From the NCBI RefSeq assembly GCF_900313035.1, contig NZ_OMPS01000044.1:1-64000 (forward strand): a DNA stretch of 64,000 bases, in the 5' to 3' direction. A program made the translations under genes and the position numbers. The notes beneath the pieces are model-generated. The model did no database searches. It was not told where the DNA came from and was given only the letters and a program-made list of their open reading frames with translations. The stretch's first letter is position 1. Each line of letters begins with the position of its first letter. The DNA is from Ruegeria sp. EL01. GTDB lineage: Bacteria > Pseudomonadota > Alphaproteobacteria > Rhodobacterales > Rhodobacteraceae. This document shows, piece by piece, positions 8,382 to 17,842 of the stretch.

Positions 8382-9041
8382 ATGAATGAGATGAGCAAAA
8401 CGATAAAACACCATCTGACGGACGATTTCCTGATGGCATACGCCGCAGGAAGCTTGCCCGAGGCGTTCGATCTGATGGTCGCCACGCATCTGTCCCTGTG
8501 CGACGACTGCCGCGCGCGGGCTGAAAGTTTTGACGCTGTGGGTGGGCATGTTCTGGAAGAGCAGAACCAACCCGTCAGCGTGAGCGATGAATCCCTGTCT
8601 GCCACGATGGCCTTGATCGCTCAAGGCGCACCGACCCCCAAACCCGCTCGACCGGGTTGCGCCGTTTTACCCGCACCGTTGCAGGACTATGTCGGCGGCA
8701 ATGTTGCCGATATCCGCTGGCGGTCTATCGGCATGGGCGTGAAGCAGGCGATCCTGCCAACCAGCCAGGATGCCACGGCGCGGCTGTTGTTCATTCCGGC
8801 GGGTGCCGCCGTACCCGATCACGGTCACAACGGCGTAGAACTGACGATGGTGCTGCAGGGGGCATTTTCTGATGAGGTCGACCATTTCGCCCGTGGCGAT
8901 GTCGAGATTGCCGACGAAGATCTGGAACACACGCCCGTTGCGGATATCGGCGAAGATTGCATCTGTCTGGCTGTCACCGACGCGCCGCTGAAATTCAGCA
9001 AGCTTATGCCGCGTCTGTTACAGCCCTTCCTGCGGATCTGA
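8382..9041 (+). CDS. chrR: Zinc-binding anti-sigma factor ChrR
   Basis: Anti-sigma factor of 219 residues that holds RpoE inactive until singlet oxygen is sensed. The N-terminal zinc domain has His11, His36, Cys40 and Cys43 (HLSLCDDC), equivalent to the four R. sphaeroides zinc ligands. The C-terminal cupin domain shows PDHGHNGVELTMVLQGAF and the later EHTP histidine, with the conserved DCICLA segment. Its start overlaps the end of rpoE within 2 bases; ATG 8391 (MSKTIKHH) is an equally good start. The whole protein aligns by eye with the R. sphaeroides ChrR, so release by singlet oxygen through the cupin domain is likely conserved. Confidence 0.95.
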   Translation: MNEMSKTIKHHLTDDFLMAYAAGSLPEAFDLMVATHLSLCDDCRARAESFDAVGGHVLEEQNQPVSVSDESLSATMALIAQGAPTPKPARPGCAVLPAPLQDYVGGNVADIRWRSIGMGVKQAILPTSQDATARLLFIPAGAAVPDHGHNGVELTMVLQGAFSDEVDHFARGDVEIADEDLEHTPVADIGEDCICLAVTDAPLKFSKLMPRLLQPFLRI

Positions 9042-9042
9042 T

Positions 9043-10371
9043 CTAGGTTTCAGTCGGTTTTGCTTCGGCTGGGGTGATGGGCTTTTGCGGTATCCCAAGC
9101 AATTCCAAGGTGCCACTGCGACCCCGAACTTCGATTGGGGGTAGCGGTACCAATTTTTTATTGCGGGTCGACTCACCTGCTGCGCTGATCAGATCAGCCG
9201 ACAGGATCAGCCCCATTGCATGTGATCGCGTCAGGTTTTCCAGCCGGGCCGCAATGTTGACGGTGTCCCCGAACACTGAAAACTCTAACCGTTCCTGATC
9301 ACCAATCACGCCGATAAAAACCTCACCCCAGTGCAGCCCGATCCCAGTATCCAGTGCTGGTAACCCCGCCTGCCTGCGTTCGGTGCTCCAGTCCTGCATT
9401 TCTTTCCACAACCCTGTACCGCAATCTAAACAACGTTTTGCGGCCTGATCTCCTTCGAATACAATCATCACTGCGTCGCCGATAAACTTGTCGATGATCC
9501 CGTTCTCGGCCCGAACGACCGCGGAAACTCGGCTGCGGTAATCCGAAACCAGTTCCGACACCTGCTCGGGGCGAAGCTGTTGCGACAATGTTGTGAACCC
9601 GCGCAGGTCGATGAAAATCAAGCCCGCCATCTGACGTCGCCCAGTCTTGAGGGCGGCCAAACCACTGTCCCCAAGATCCTCTACCACCTGAGACGGCAAG
9701 TAACGCGTCAGGTTCGCGCGGCGTTGCGCTTCCGTAATCGAGCGGAACAGCAAGGCATGGACGCGGCGTGCCGCGACGATCAACACAATGCCTGCAAGGG
9801 CAATCATGAACAGCCGGATAAGGTTTGGCGGCAGTGACAAGAACAACCAGATCGGGTTGTCTTCCAACCCACGCGTCGATCCTGCATCAACGCCAACCAA
9901 CATCAGCAAGCCCAGCACAAGCAACACAACCTGCATTGCCATGATCTTCGGGTTTCCACGCAAGACGCCAAAGGCGAGCACAATCGGGACCAGCCACACT
10001 GCGGGCAGCACAAAAATCACATCCCCGGACAGACCCACATTGCGCATTCCTACCCAGACGTTCGCGACAAGAAACAAGGAATCCGCTGCTGAGACAGGCC
10101 AAGCGACCCAGGCTGAAAAATGACCGCGCCGTGCGGTCCACCACGTTGCCAATCCCAATGCGAAATAGGCAAGCATGGTGCTTAGGGCAAAAACCCATTG
10201 CCGCTCCAGAACGGCGTGCCCTGAATTGACCACCGGCTGGACCGTAAACAAAAAGAACAGCGCCAGGCCAGCTGCGACCAGCATACGCAGTAACCCGACG
10301 ATACGTTCCGCGTCCTGTTCGGCTTGTTCGAGCAACTGAGAGATTTTCGGCGACTGACTGGTTGTGTTCAT
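9043..10371 (-). CDS. Membrane-bound class III adenylate/guanylate cyclase
   Basis: Six or so hydrophobic segments fill residues 30-220, followed by a linker helix (RSITEAQRRANLTRYLP) and a class III cyclase domain. The first metal Asp is in FIDLRGFT and the second in FIGDAVMIVFEG; the preceding DKF Lys is the purine-recognition position, and FGDTVNIAARLE carries the Asp/Thr and the transition-state Asn and Arg. All catalytic positions therefore look intact. The start is uncertain: ATG 10371 is chosen, but GTG 10425 overlaps the rmuC stop by 4 bases and would allow coupled translation. The signal sensed by the membrane domain is unknown. It is probably cotranscribed with rmuC. Confidence 0.88.
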   Translation of the reverse strand: MNTTSQSPKISQLLEQAEQDAERIVGLLRMLVAAGLALFFLFTVQPVVNSGHAVLERQWVFALSTMLAYFALGLATWWTARRGHFSAWVAWPVSAADSLFLVANVWVGMRNVGLSGDVIFVLPAVWLVPIVLAFGVLRGNPKIMAMQVVLLVLGLLMLVGVDAGSTRGLEDNPIWLFLSLPPNLIRLFMIALAGIVLIVAARRVHALLFRSITEAQRRANLTRYLPSQVVEDLGDSGLAALKTGRRQMAGLIFIDLRGFTTLSQQLRPEQVSELVSDYRSRVSAVVRAENGIIDKFIGDAVMIVFEGDQAAKRCLDCGTGLWKEMQDWSTERRQAGLPALDTGIGLHWGEVFIGVIGDQERLEFSVFGDTVNIAARLENLTRSHAMGLILSADLISAAGESTRNKKLVPLPPIEVRGRSGTLELLGIPQKPITPAEAKPTET

Positions 10372-10421
10372 ACTGCTATGTAAGCCCCCCGCTGCCTGGC
10401 CATCGTTGCTTTCGCTTGAGA

Positions 10422-11660
10422 TCACCCTTCCTGTCGGGTCAGCGGAACAACACCCGGTGTTTCGTCCGGGGCCAGTTCTTCGAAATCAAAATTGTCCAAC
10501 CGCTGTGCCCGGCGACCTGCCTTCTCGGCGCTGATCTTGATTTCCGAGATATCTTTTGCCGCCTGCCCAAAATGCCGATCCAGGTTGGTCACCCGGTCGC
10601 CCAGACGGTCGACATCCTTGTGGAGCAACCCCAATTCCTTGCGGATCGCGCCCGTTTGTTCCCGCATCCGCGCATCCTTTAGGATGGCGCGCATCGTGTT
10701 CAAAGTCGCCATGCACGTGGTAGGCGAGACGATCCAGACGCGCTTCGAAAAACTCTCCTGGACCAGCTCGGGAAATTTACCGTGCAGTTCAGCATAAACC
10801 GCCTCGGAAGGCAGGAACATCAGCGCACCATCAGCGGTTTCACCATCCAGAATGTATTTTTCTGAGATGTCCGTGATGTGCTTTCGCACCGTGCTGCGGA
10901 ACATCTGCACGGCGGCCTTCAGTTCCAAATCGTTGGTGGCACTGATCAGTGCCTCATAGGCTTCCAACGGGAATTTGCTATCGATCACGATCGGTCCCGG
11001 CGGATTCGGCAAGTGGATCAGGCAATCGGCGCGACGCCCATTCGACAGGGTCGCCTGCAGCTGGAAACTGTCCGCAGGCAGCGCCTTGGACACGATGTCG
11101 TTCAACTGGATCTCACCAAAGGCACCGCGCGTTTGTTTGTTTGACAGAATATCCTGCAGGGACAGCACATCGCCCGAAAGCTTGGTGATGTTGTCCTGCG
11201 CCTTATCAATAGCGGCCAGACGTTCCTGTAATTGTGTCAGCGAGGTCGCGGTTTGTTTTGAGGATCCGTGCAGGGATTCCTTCATCCGTTCCTGCATATC
11301 TGCAAGTGCACGGGTGGATTTCATGGCGTTGTCGGCTAACCGGTCGTTCATCTGCTGCTGAACCGCAGACAGTCGCGACTCGACCGTCTGGATCACCTGC
11401 ACCTGCGCGTTGGCCTGCGCGTCCGAGACATGCTGCAACCCGCCCCGCAACTGATCCTGCCCTTGGCCCAATTGCTGCACATGCTGACCCAGATGCGCCA
11501 TTTGACGCGCCAAAGGTTCCGCCATTCGGGCCGACCGGCTAGCCGCACGCAGGGACAGAAACAGCAAGATCAGAATCAACAGTACCACCCCAGCCCCCGC
11601 CAGAACGGCCAAGACCATTGGATCGGTCAAAGAATATTGTGTGCCTGCAATCTCTATCAT
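10422..11660 (-). CDS. rmuC: DNA recombination protein RmuC
   Basis: Protein of 412 residues with a single N-terminal membrane helix (VLAVLAGAGVVLLILILLFL), a long coiled-coil rich in Gln/Ala, and a C-terminal RmuC domain with TRGAFGEIQLNDIV, IVIDSKFPLEAYEAL and the conserved FLPSEAVYAEL and VSPTTCMATLNTMRAI segments. RmuC limits rearrangements at inverted repeats and has a nuclease-like core. It lies just downstream of mutL (57 bases), so mutL, rmuC and the cyclase may form one transcript. The family identity is clear. Confidence 0.93.
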   Translation of the reverse strand: MIEIAGTQYSLTDPMVLAVLAGAGVVLLILILLFLSLRAASRSARMAEPLARQMAHLGQHVQQLGQGQDQLRGGLQHVSDAQANAQVQVIQTVESRLSAVQQQMNDRLADNAMKSTRALADMQERMKESLHGSSKQTATSLTQLQERLAAIDKAQDNITKLSGDVLSLQDILSNKQTRGAFGEIQLNDIVSKALPADSFQLQATLSNGRRADCLIHLPNPPGPIVIDSKFPLEAYEALISATNDLELKAAVQMFRSTVRKHITDISEKYILDGETADGALMFLPSEAVYAELHGKFPELVQESFSKRVWIVSPTTCMATLNTMRAILKDARMREQTGAIRKELGLLHKDVDRLGDRVTNLDRHFGQAAKDISEIKISAEKAGRRAQRLDNFDFEELAPDETPGVVPLTRQEG

Positions 11661-11717
11661 CTCAGTCAGTTTGTTCTCGTTTTGTTTCTATTTTCTTAGC
11701 TGGTTCCAGCCGTCAGA

Positions 11718-13583
11718 TCAACTGCGTCCGAACAGCCGTTCAATATCGCTCAGCTTGAGTTCAACATATGTTGGGCGCCCATGATTGCACTGACCGGAAT
11801 GCGGCGTCGCCTCCATTTCGCGTAGCAGGGCGTTCATCTCTTCCGCTCGCATCCGACGGCCCGACCTTACGGACCCGTGACAGGCCACCCGGCTCAGTAT
11901 CGCCTCGACCCGCGCCTGCACCGTCTGGCTTTCGCCCTGATCAGCCAGCTCATCCAATATGTCCAGAATCATGGCGCGGGCGTTGACCTCGCCCAGAATG
12001 GCCGGGGTTTCGCGCACGGCGATGGCCCCGCCACCAAAAGGTTCGATGGTCAGACCAAACCTGCCAAGATCCTCGGCGACCTCTATCAGGCGCGTGCAGT
12101 CGCCGTCGGACAGTTCAACGATTTCCGGGATCAACAACGCCTGCGCGGCCACCCCGTTCTCAGCCATCTGGGTTTTCAGCTTTTCGTAAACCAACCGCTC
12201 ATGTGCGGCGTGCTGATCGACGATCACCATACCGTCGGCAGTCTGAGCGATGATGTAGTTTTCATGCACCTGCCCACGCGCTGCCCCCAACGGGAGGTCC
12301 TGCGCAAATTGTTCAACCTCTGCAGCACCCGCAAGCTCGGCGGGCTTCGCCTCAACGACGCTTCCACTGTAGTCATTGGCAAGCTCGGCAAAGCCAGGTG
12401 ATTGCGCTCGGTAAGCCGCCTGCCGCGCAGCGGGGGATGGCCGGTCCATCTGATAGACGCGCGCGGGGCCGGGTGCTGCCGGTTCCGGCCGCATCGCGCC
12501 CAGGGTTGCATTAGAAACGGTCGATGACGCCCGATGCCCAGCCTCGGCCAGAGCGTGGCGCAGACTTGAAACGATTAACCCGCGCGCGACACCCGGATCG
12601 CGGAACCGCACTTCGGATTTCGCGGGGTGCACATTCACATCCACCAGCGTTGGTTCGCAGTCGATAAACAGGGCTGCTGCCGGGTGGCGATCGCGACTGA
12701 GGAAATCAAAGTAGGCGGCGCGTAGCGCGCCGGTCAGCATCTTGTCACGCACTGGCCGGCCATTGACGAACAGATACTGTGCCACAGCCGCGCCACGCGA
12801 ATATGTGGGCAATGCGGCGTAGCCGTACAGCCTGATCCCCTCTCGCGTGGCATCAATCTGCAAAGCATTTTCGGCAAACTCGCGGCCGATCACCCGGGCC
12901 AACCTGGCATGCAAAGCGTCGAACAGATCCCCGTTCTCACGATCAGCGCGGAAGGTCACGCGGCCTTCGCCGCCACCCGATACGTCACGCAATGTGAAGG
13001 TCACCGCAGGTTCTGCCATGGCGAGGCGTTTCACGGTATCCGAGATTGCCTGCGCCTCGGCCCGGTCTGTGCGCATGAACTTCAGCCGTGCGGGTGTAGC
13101 AAAAAACAAATCCCGCAATTCGACCACAGTTCCGGCACGCAAGGCCGCAGGTTTAACAGCCTCCATTTTTCCAGCCGATACCCGGATCGAGGCCGCCTCG
13201 CCCTCGGGCACCCGACTTGTGATGGTCAACCGGCCGACAGCGCCCAGCGAAGGCAGTGCTTCCCCGCGAAAGCCGAAAGTATGGATATTCAGCAGGTCAG
13301 ATCCATCGATCTTGGACGTCGCATGGCGCGACAAAGCCAGCGGCAGATCCTGCGCAGCGATCCCACATCCATCGTCTGTGACCCGAATTAGCGTCTTGCC
13401 CCCGTCGGCGACATCGATGGCGATCCGGGTGGCGCCTGCGTCAATGGCATTCTCGACCAGTTCCTTGACGGCCGAGGCAGGGCGTTCGACAACTTCGCCA
13501 GCTGCGATTCGGTTTATCGCAGCATCGTCGAGCTGCCGAATCATAGGGCGATTTTCGCGGATATTGGGGTTTGCCTGCGCCAT
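11718..13583 (-). CDS. mutL: DNA mismatch repair protein MutL
   Basis: Mismatch repair ATPase and nicking endonuclease of 621 residues. The GHKL ATPase motifs are present: ENAIDAGAT, TDDGCGI and FGFRGEALPSLGAV. The C-terminal domain contains DQHAAHERLVYE, the metal-binding endonuclease motif expected in bacteria that lack MutH, and a late CNHGRPT segment that completes the site. The start at 13583 (MAQANPNIRENRP) fits family N-termini; the frame is open further upstream to 13685 without similarity. A poorly conserved linker lies around residues 340-430. Confidence 0.95.
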   Translation of the reverse strand: MAQANPNIRENRPMIRQLDDAAINRIAAGEVVERPASAVKELVENAIDAGATRIAIDVADGGKTLIRVTDDGCGIAAQDLPLALSRHATSKIDGSDLLNIHTFGFRGEALPSLGAVGRLTITSRVPEGEAASIRVSAGKMEAVKPAALRAGTVVELRDLFFATPARLKFMRTDRAEAQAISDTVKRLAMAEPAVTFTLRDVSGGGEGRVTFRADRENGDLFDALHARLARVIGREFAENALQIDATREGIRLYGYAALPTYSRGAAVAQYLFVNGRPVRDKMLTGALRAAYFDFLSRDRHPAAALFIDCEPTLVDVNVHPAKSEVRFRDPGVARGLIVSSLRHALAEAGHRASSTVSNATLGAMRPEPAAPGPARVYQMDRPSPAARQAAYRAQSPGFAELANDYSGSVVEAKPAELAGAAEVEQFAQDLPLGAARGQVHENYIIAQTADGMVIVDQHAAHERLVYEKLKTQMAENGVAAQALLIPEIVELSDGDCTRLIEVAEDLGRFGLTIEPFGGGAIAVRETPAILGEVNARAMILDILDELADQGESQTVQARVEAILSRVACHGSVRSGRRMRAEEMNALLREMEATPHSGQCNHGRPTYVELKLSDIERLFGRS

Positions 13584-13864
13584 ACCGCTAGACCTAGCAC
13601 AACCTGGCGCGATTCTGCCACCGGTTTGAATGTCGTTGATTGCTGTTTGAGCAGGCGTCCGGACAATCGTTACCGACCACCACAATGCGGCCAGCTTTGA
13701 TCACGACCGTCCGGACGAGCCCAAGTGAGTGGTGATGTATTAGCTATTGATATCGGTCGATCTAGCACGCGATTTTCTAAAAATCTTGTTAAGACTCATG
13801 TTACAAATTTCTGGGCAGAGTTTGGCCGATGACGTGCGAAAGCCACTGGCAATAAAACGCCACC
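13584..13864. other. Intergenic gap between mutL and the metal transporter operon
   Basis: No convincing gene is seen in these 281 bases. The stretch 13730-13830 is AT-rich for this genome and contains a 19-codon open frame on the minus strand without a ribosome binding site. The mutL promoter should lie here, but no clear -35/-10 pair stands out, and no strong terminator hairpin was found for the transporter operon. Confidence 0.4.
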
Positions 13865-14794
13865 TCACGAAGAGTTTTGCACACCAACACGCGCGCGACA
13901 CGGGCCAAACTTGGCGGTCAGGGCAAGAATCAAACCCGACATCGTCGCAATCATTCCCGCCGCGCTGACAGCGTCCGCACCGCCCAGCCACAAAGGCCCG
14001 TATCCCGCCAGAACATAGCCGGCCACAGCCGAAATGATGGCGAAGACAACGCTCCAGACAATCTGTGTTTCCAGACGGTTGGTCATCATCCGGGCGGCCG
14101 CAGGCGGGCAAATGAACATGGCAATCACGATGATCGAACCGACCGCATCAAAGGCTGCCACAGCCGCTATGGCCGCCGTGATGACCAATGCCATGCCCAA
14201 CACACCCGTTCGAATACCAATGGTCCGCGCAAACCCTTCGTCGAACGTGGATATCTTCAACGGGCGCCAGAACAACCAAGTGAACAGGATCACCCCAATC
14301 AGAGTTAGCCCGATCCGCGACAGTTCGGGCGGTAGCCCCGCCAGCGCCTCAAGGTCCCAAAGCGAGGACCAGCCGGTCGCATCCAACCAGATCAGGCTTT
14401 CCAGATTGCCATACAGCGCGTGTTCCACGTCCAGATGGACGGTCGACGTATCAGTTTGCTCAAGCAACAGAACTCCTGCCGCGAACATTGTGGTAAAGAC
14501 AACGCCCATGGCAGCACCGGGTTCAATCTGCCCCAGACGGCGGATCGCCTCGATCAGAACCACCGCCAAGATGGCGGCACCTGCGGCCCCAAGCATCATC
14601 GGCCAGGTTGAAATCGCGCCGGTCAGCAAAAACGCAACGACGATTCCGGGCAGAACAACATGGCTGATCGCATCCCCGATCAAGGCTTGTTTACGGAGCA
14701 CCAGAAAGTTGCCGGGCAAGGCGCAGGCGATGGCTGCAAACGTACCAATCAAAAGTGGCGTGAGGGACAGAGGGACAAATTCCTCACCGCTCAT
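13865..14794 (-). CDS. sitD: Metal ABC transporter permease (SitD/MntD type)
   Basis: Integral membrane permease of 309 residues of the ABC-3 family for manganese, iron or zinc. About eight hydrophobic helices are visible, with the family motif LRKQALIGDAISHVVLPG near residue 35 and SIIVIAMFICPPAAARM near residue 220. It overlaps the upstream permease gene by 4 bases and is the last gene of the four-gene operon. The Fur/Mur-like operators upstream of the operon favour manganese (or iron) over zinc. The symbol is by analogy with sitABCD. Confidence 0.88.
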   Translation of the reverse strand: MSGEEFVPLSLTPLLIGTFAAIACALPGNFLVLRKQALIGDAISHVVLPGIVVAFLLTGAISTWPMMLGAAGAAILAVVLIEAIRRLGQIEPGAAMGVVFTTMFAAGVLLLEQTDTSTVHLDVEHALYGNLESLIWLDATGWSSLWDLEALAGLPPELSRIGLTLIGVILFTWLFWRPLKISTFDEGFARTIGIRTGVLGMALVITAAIAAVAAFDAVGSIIVIAMFICPPAAARMMTNRLETQIVWSVVFAIISAVAGYVLAGYGPLWLGGADAVSAAGMIATMSGLILALTAKFGPCRARVGVQNSS

Positions 14795-15996
14795 GCCGGC
14801 ACCTCTTGTGGGCCGCCAATGCGGCGATCAATCTCGGCGATCTGATCCTGGGTCAGAACAGTATCTATGTCGCGCAGACCATCATAAAGCGCCGCCGTCG
14901 CCTCATGCGCTTGATCTGACCGCACAACCTGCCATCGTTTTTCGTCGCGCAACGCTTTGGCCGCACGGGCTTTGCCGGGATCTGTCGCGACACCATCTGC
15001 GCGGACCAAACCGGCACGGCGCAAAAGGCGCAGCGTCAGAGGTTCATAGATCTTCTGGTCCTGCGCCAGCGCCAGCAGACCCTGCCGAATATGCACACGT
15101 CGCTGAAAACGAAGGTGGCGCAGCACGGCGGCAAGAACACCTCGGACCGGTGCAAGAAACAACGACAGAATAAAAAACGCAAAACTTACCAGAACGATGA
15201 TCGGGCCAGTTGGCAAGTTTGGGGCTGACGCCGATAAGGCTGCCCCGACGTAGCCCGCCAAACCACCAGCCAGACCCGCCAGCAGAACCACCCGGTCAGA
15301 GCGTTCGGACCAGAACCGGGCCGTTACTGGTGGGATGATCAGCAAAGCAACAATAAGGATCAAGCCGACGATTTTCAGGCCAACAACGGTCACAGCCATC
15401 ACCAGCCCCATCATGGCAAGGTCAATCCGATGCACAGGCAATCCCCGTGCCGCAGCATAATCCGGGTCGAATGCAACCATGGTCATTGGCCGCCGGATCA
15501 CCATGACCAAAAGCAATGTCGCTGCCCCACCAATGGCTATGATCAGCGCATCAGCCCAGAGCATTCCGGCCGTCGAGCCCAAAAGGAACCCTTCCAACCC
15601 GGCCTGACGCCCAACACCCATGGTCTGGATGACCGTCAGCAAGACAATCCCCAACCCGAAGAACACAGACAGGACAGCGCCAATCGCCGCATCTTCGGCC
15701 AATCGTGTGTGACGGGTCAGCCAATTCATGCAAAGCAGGCCCACCCAGGCCGATACGGCAGAGCCCGCCAGCAACCCAATCAGGTTGCGCCCGTCCCCGC
15801 CCAGCGCGACCAAAGCCATAAAGGCCAGACAGACACCCGGCAGGGTCGCGTGGCTGATTGCATCACTGACCAGCGCGCGCTTGCGCAGGAACAGGAATGT
15901 GCCCGTCACCCCGGCAGACACGCCCAGCAAGGTCGCACCAATGGCAACCAGCGTGGCGTTGTAGCCAAGCTGCAAACTCAGAGCATCCCAAAGCAT
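14791..15996 (-). CDS. sitC: Metal ABC transporter permease with C-terminal winged-helix-like extension (SitC type)
   Basis: Protein of 401 residues. The first 285 or so form an ABC-3 permease with LRKRALVSDAISHATLPG and LILIVALLIIPPVTARFW, matching its partner gene. The remaining 110 residues are hydrophilic and predicted to be cytoplasmic: QKIYEPLTLRLLRRAGLVR followed by GKARAAKALRDEKRWQVVR looks like a winged helix, with a C-terminal helix resembling the dimerisation part of DtxR-type metal regulators. Such tails are known on some SitC/MntC permeases. It sits 3 bases after the ATPase gene. Confidence 0.88.
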   Translation of the reverse strand: MLWDALSLQLGYNATLVAIGATLLGVSAGVTGTFLFLRKRALVSDAISHATLPGVCLAFMALVALGGDGRNLIGLLAGSAVSAWVGLLCMNWLTRHTRLAEDAAIGAVLSVFFGLGIVLLTVIQTMGVGRQAGLEGFLLGSTAGMLWADALIIAIGGAATLLLVMVIRRPMTMVAFDPDYAAARGLPVHRIDLAMMGLVMAVTVVGLKIVGLILIVALLIIPPVTARFWSERSDRVVLLAGLAGGLAGYVGAALSASAPNLPTGPIIVLVSFAFFILSLFLAPVRGVLAAVLRHLRFQRRVHIRQGLLALAQDQKIYEPLTLRLLRRAGLVRADGVATDPGKARAAKALRDEKRWQVVRSDQAHEATAALYDGLRDIDTVLTQDQIAEIDRRIGGPQEVPA

Positions 15997-15999
15997 GAT

Positions 16000-16803
16000 T
16001 TATCCCAGTGCGCGTGAAATCTGATCGATCTGCGCAGTTGCCAACCGACCGCCATAGGCAGATTGCAGGGTCTCTGCCGTAAAGGCCTCTGCCACAGATC
16101 CCTCAGCAACTTTGCGCGTATTGATCAGGAAGACATGATCAAAGTAATCCGTGACCGTCGCAAGGTCATGATGCACGACCACAACGGTCTTGCCTGCCTC
16201 TTTCAGCGACTTCAGCACCTCGATAATCGCTTTTTCGGTGGCTGCATCGACCCCGGCAAAAGGTTCATCCAACAGATACAGATCGGCATTCTGGGCAAGG
16301 GCACGTGCCAGAAAAACTCGCTGCTGCTGACCACCGGATAACTGTCCGATCTGACGGTCTGCAAAATCCTGCATACCAACTCGGTTCAAGCATTCCGTGG
16401 CACAAGACACGTGGCGGGCGCGGACACGCCCCAACAAACCCAATTCCCGCGACAGCCCCATCAGAATCACATCGATCACACGGGTGGGAAAGTCCCAATC
16501 CACGCTGGCCCGTTGTGGGACATACGCGATGCGCGCGCGCTGTTTGTCTAGCGGCCTGCCAAACACGCTCACCTGACCAGACAAAGGCGAGACAATACCC
16601 AACGCCGCCTTCAGCAAGGTCGATTTCCCAGCCCCGTTCGGACCGATGATCGCTGTCATTGCTCCGGGCTGCACGGTCATATCTACCGAAAATACGGCCG
16701 GTTTTTGACCGTATGAAACGGTCAAGCCCCGGATGGCCAAGGGGCTGCTATCCAACCCCTGGTCCGCGATTTTGACACCCTGATCGGCTATCAGATCCAG
16801 CAT
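16000..16803 (-). CDS. sitB: Metal ABC transporter ATP-binding protein (SitB type)
   Basis: ATPase of 267 residues that powers import through the two permeases. It has Walker A GPNGAGKST, Q-loop YVPQRASVDWDFP (typical of Mn/Zn/Fe importers), signature LSGGQQQR, Walker B LYLLDEPFAGVD and the H-loop VVVVHHDL. It is 3 bases from the binding protein gene and 3 bases from the first permease gene, so the set is certainly one operon. Confidence 0.92.
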   Translation of the reverse strand: MLDLIADQGVKIADQGLDSSPLAIRGLTVSYGQKPAVFSVDMTVQPGAMTAIIGPNGAGKSTLLKAALGIVSPLSGQVSVFGRPLDKQRARIAYVPQRASVDWDFPTRVIDVILMGLSRELGLLGRVRARHVSCATECLNRVGMQDFADRQIGQLSGGQQQRVFLARALAQNADLYLLDEPFAGVDAATEKAIIEVLKSLKEAGKTVVVVHHDLATVTDYFDHVFLINTRKVAEGSVAEAFTAETLQSAYGGRLATAQIDQISRALG

Positions 16804-16806
16804 TTC

Positions 16807-17760
16807 TCAGAACCCCGCCGACAGTTTTCCGTCCATGCCGCGACCGGGCACTTCACCGTCCAATGCCCCGGCAATTACTGTAATATTATGGTCCAGCATA
16901 CCGACGTAAGTGCCTTCATAAGTCCCGTCTTCCCCCATGGCGTCCGAGAACAGCTCACCGCCAACCTTAACCTCGTGCCCTTTCGCCGCGGCACCTTCGA
17001 TCAGCGCCCGCATCGAACGATCCGAGACCGAGCTTTCGACAAAAACAGCCGTGATCTGACGATCCACCAACACATCAACCAACTCGCCAATCCGGTTCAA
17101 CCCAGCCTCGGACTGGGTCGAGATGCCCTGGATGCCCAAAACCTCGAACCCGAAACTTTCACCGAAATAGCCAAAGGCGTCATGGGCCGTGACCAAAACC
17201 TTGTTGTTGTCCGGCACAGTCCCAAGCGTGTCCTGCGCATAGGCGGTCAGACGGTCGACATCAGCCAGATGGGCCTGCGCGTTAGCAGCAAAGATCTCGG
17301 CCGCTTCCGGGTGTACTTCCGTCAGCGCTGCCTGCACTTCGATGACAACATCACGCCACAACTCGGGCGTCATCCACACATGTGGATCGTATTTGTCGGC
17401 ATAATCGTCATGGGCGCGCAGTTTGGATTTATCAATTCCATCCGCAACAGCAATGACCGTCCGTTTGCGCGCAAGATCCTGAAAGAAGCCTTCCATCTGC
17501 GCCTCAAGATACAGACCATGCCACAGCACCAGATCAGCCCGGGTCATTGCCACAATATCACTGCGGGTCTGGCGATAGGCATGCGGGTCAACGCCCGGCC
17601 CCATCAAACCCTTAACTTCGACCTGATCGCCCCCGACCTGACGCACCGCATCTGCAATCATGCCTGTCGTCGCGACCACTTTCAGTGGCGCGTCAGCCCA
17701 GGCTGCAATCGGTAAAGCAGCGGCAATTGCCATAGCTGCAAGAAAACTGCGACGAATCAT
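16807..17760 (-). CDS. sitA: Metal ABC transporter substrate-binding protein (SitA/TroA type)
   Basis: Periplasmic cluster A-I binding protein of 317 residues. A Sec signal peptide (MIRRSFLAAMAIAAALP, cleavage near AWA-DAP) is followed by VVATTGMIADAV and the metal ligands: His in GVDPHAYR, His in YDPHVWM, Glu in GISTQSEAGL and Asp in ESSVSDRSM. The His-His-Glu-Asp set is the manganese/iron pattern rather than the three-His zinc pattern. No His-rich loop, typical of ZnuA, is present. It heads the operon, downstream of two Fur/Mur-like operators. Confidence 0.92.
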   Translation of the reverse strand: MIRRSFLAAMAIAAALPIAAWADAPLKVVATTGMIADAVRQVGGDQVEVKGLMGPGVDPHAYRQTRSDIVAMTRADLVLWHGLYLEAQMEGFFQDLARKRTVIAVADGIDKSKLRAHDDYADKYDPHVWMTPELWRDVVIEVQAALTEVHPEAAEIFAANAQAHLADVDRLTAYAQDTLGTVPDNNKVLVTAHDAFGYFGESFGFEVLGIQGISTQSEAGLNRIGELVDVLVDRQITAVFVESSVSDRSMRALIEGAAAKGHEVKVGGELFSDAMGEDGTYEGTYVGMLDHNITVIAGALDGEVPGRGMDGKLSAGF

Positions 17761-17796
17761 TGCGTCCCTTTCAAGGTACTCTCTTGCGACTAAATA

Positions 17797-17811
17797 TGAG
17801 AACCATTCGCA
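17797..17811. promoter_or_regulatory. Second, weaker Fur/Mur-like operator
   Basis: TGAGAACCATTCGCA matches the perfect palindrome 31 bases away except for two bases in its left half. The spacing of about three helical turns would place both sites on the same DNA face upstream of sitA. Confidence 0.5.
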
Positions 17812-17827
17812 ACTAAGTCAACGCTAA

Positions 17828-17842
17828 TGCGAATTATTCGCA
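17828..17842. promoter_or_regulatory. Fur/Mur-like operator upstream of sitABCD
   Basis: TGCGAATTATTCGCA is a perfect 7-1-7 palindrome 68 bases upstream of the sitA start codon. Manganese-responsive Fur homologs (Mur) of alphaproteobacteria control sitABCD through operators of this general shape. Binding by Mur is inferred, not shown. Confidence 0.6.

Noticed and set aside
13740..14111. 123-codon minus-strand frame overlapping the SitD gene
   Set aside because: It is out of frame with the clear ABC-3 permease and has no family features; it is a GC-rich shadow.
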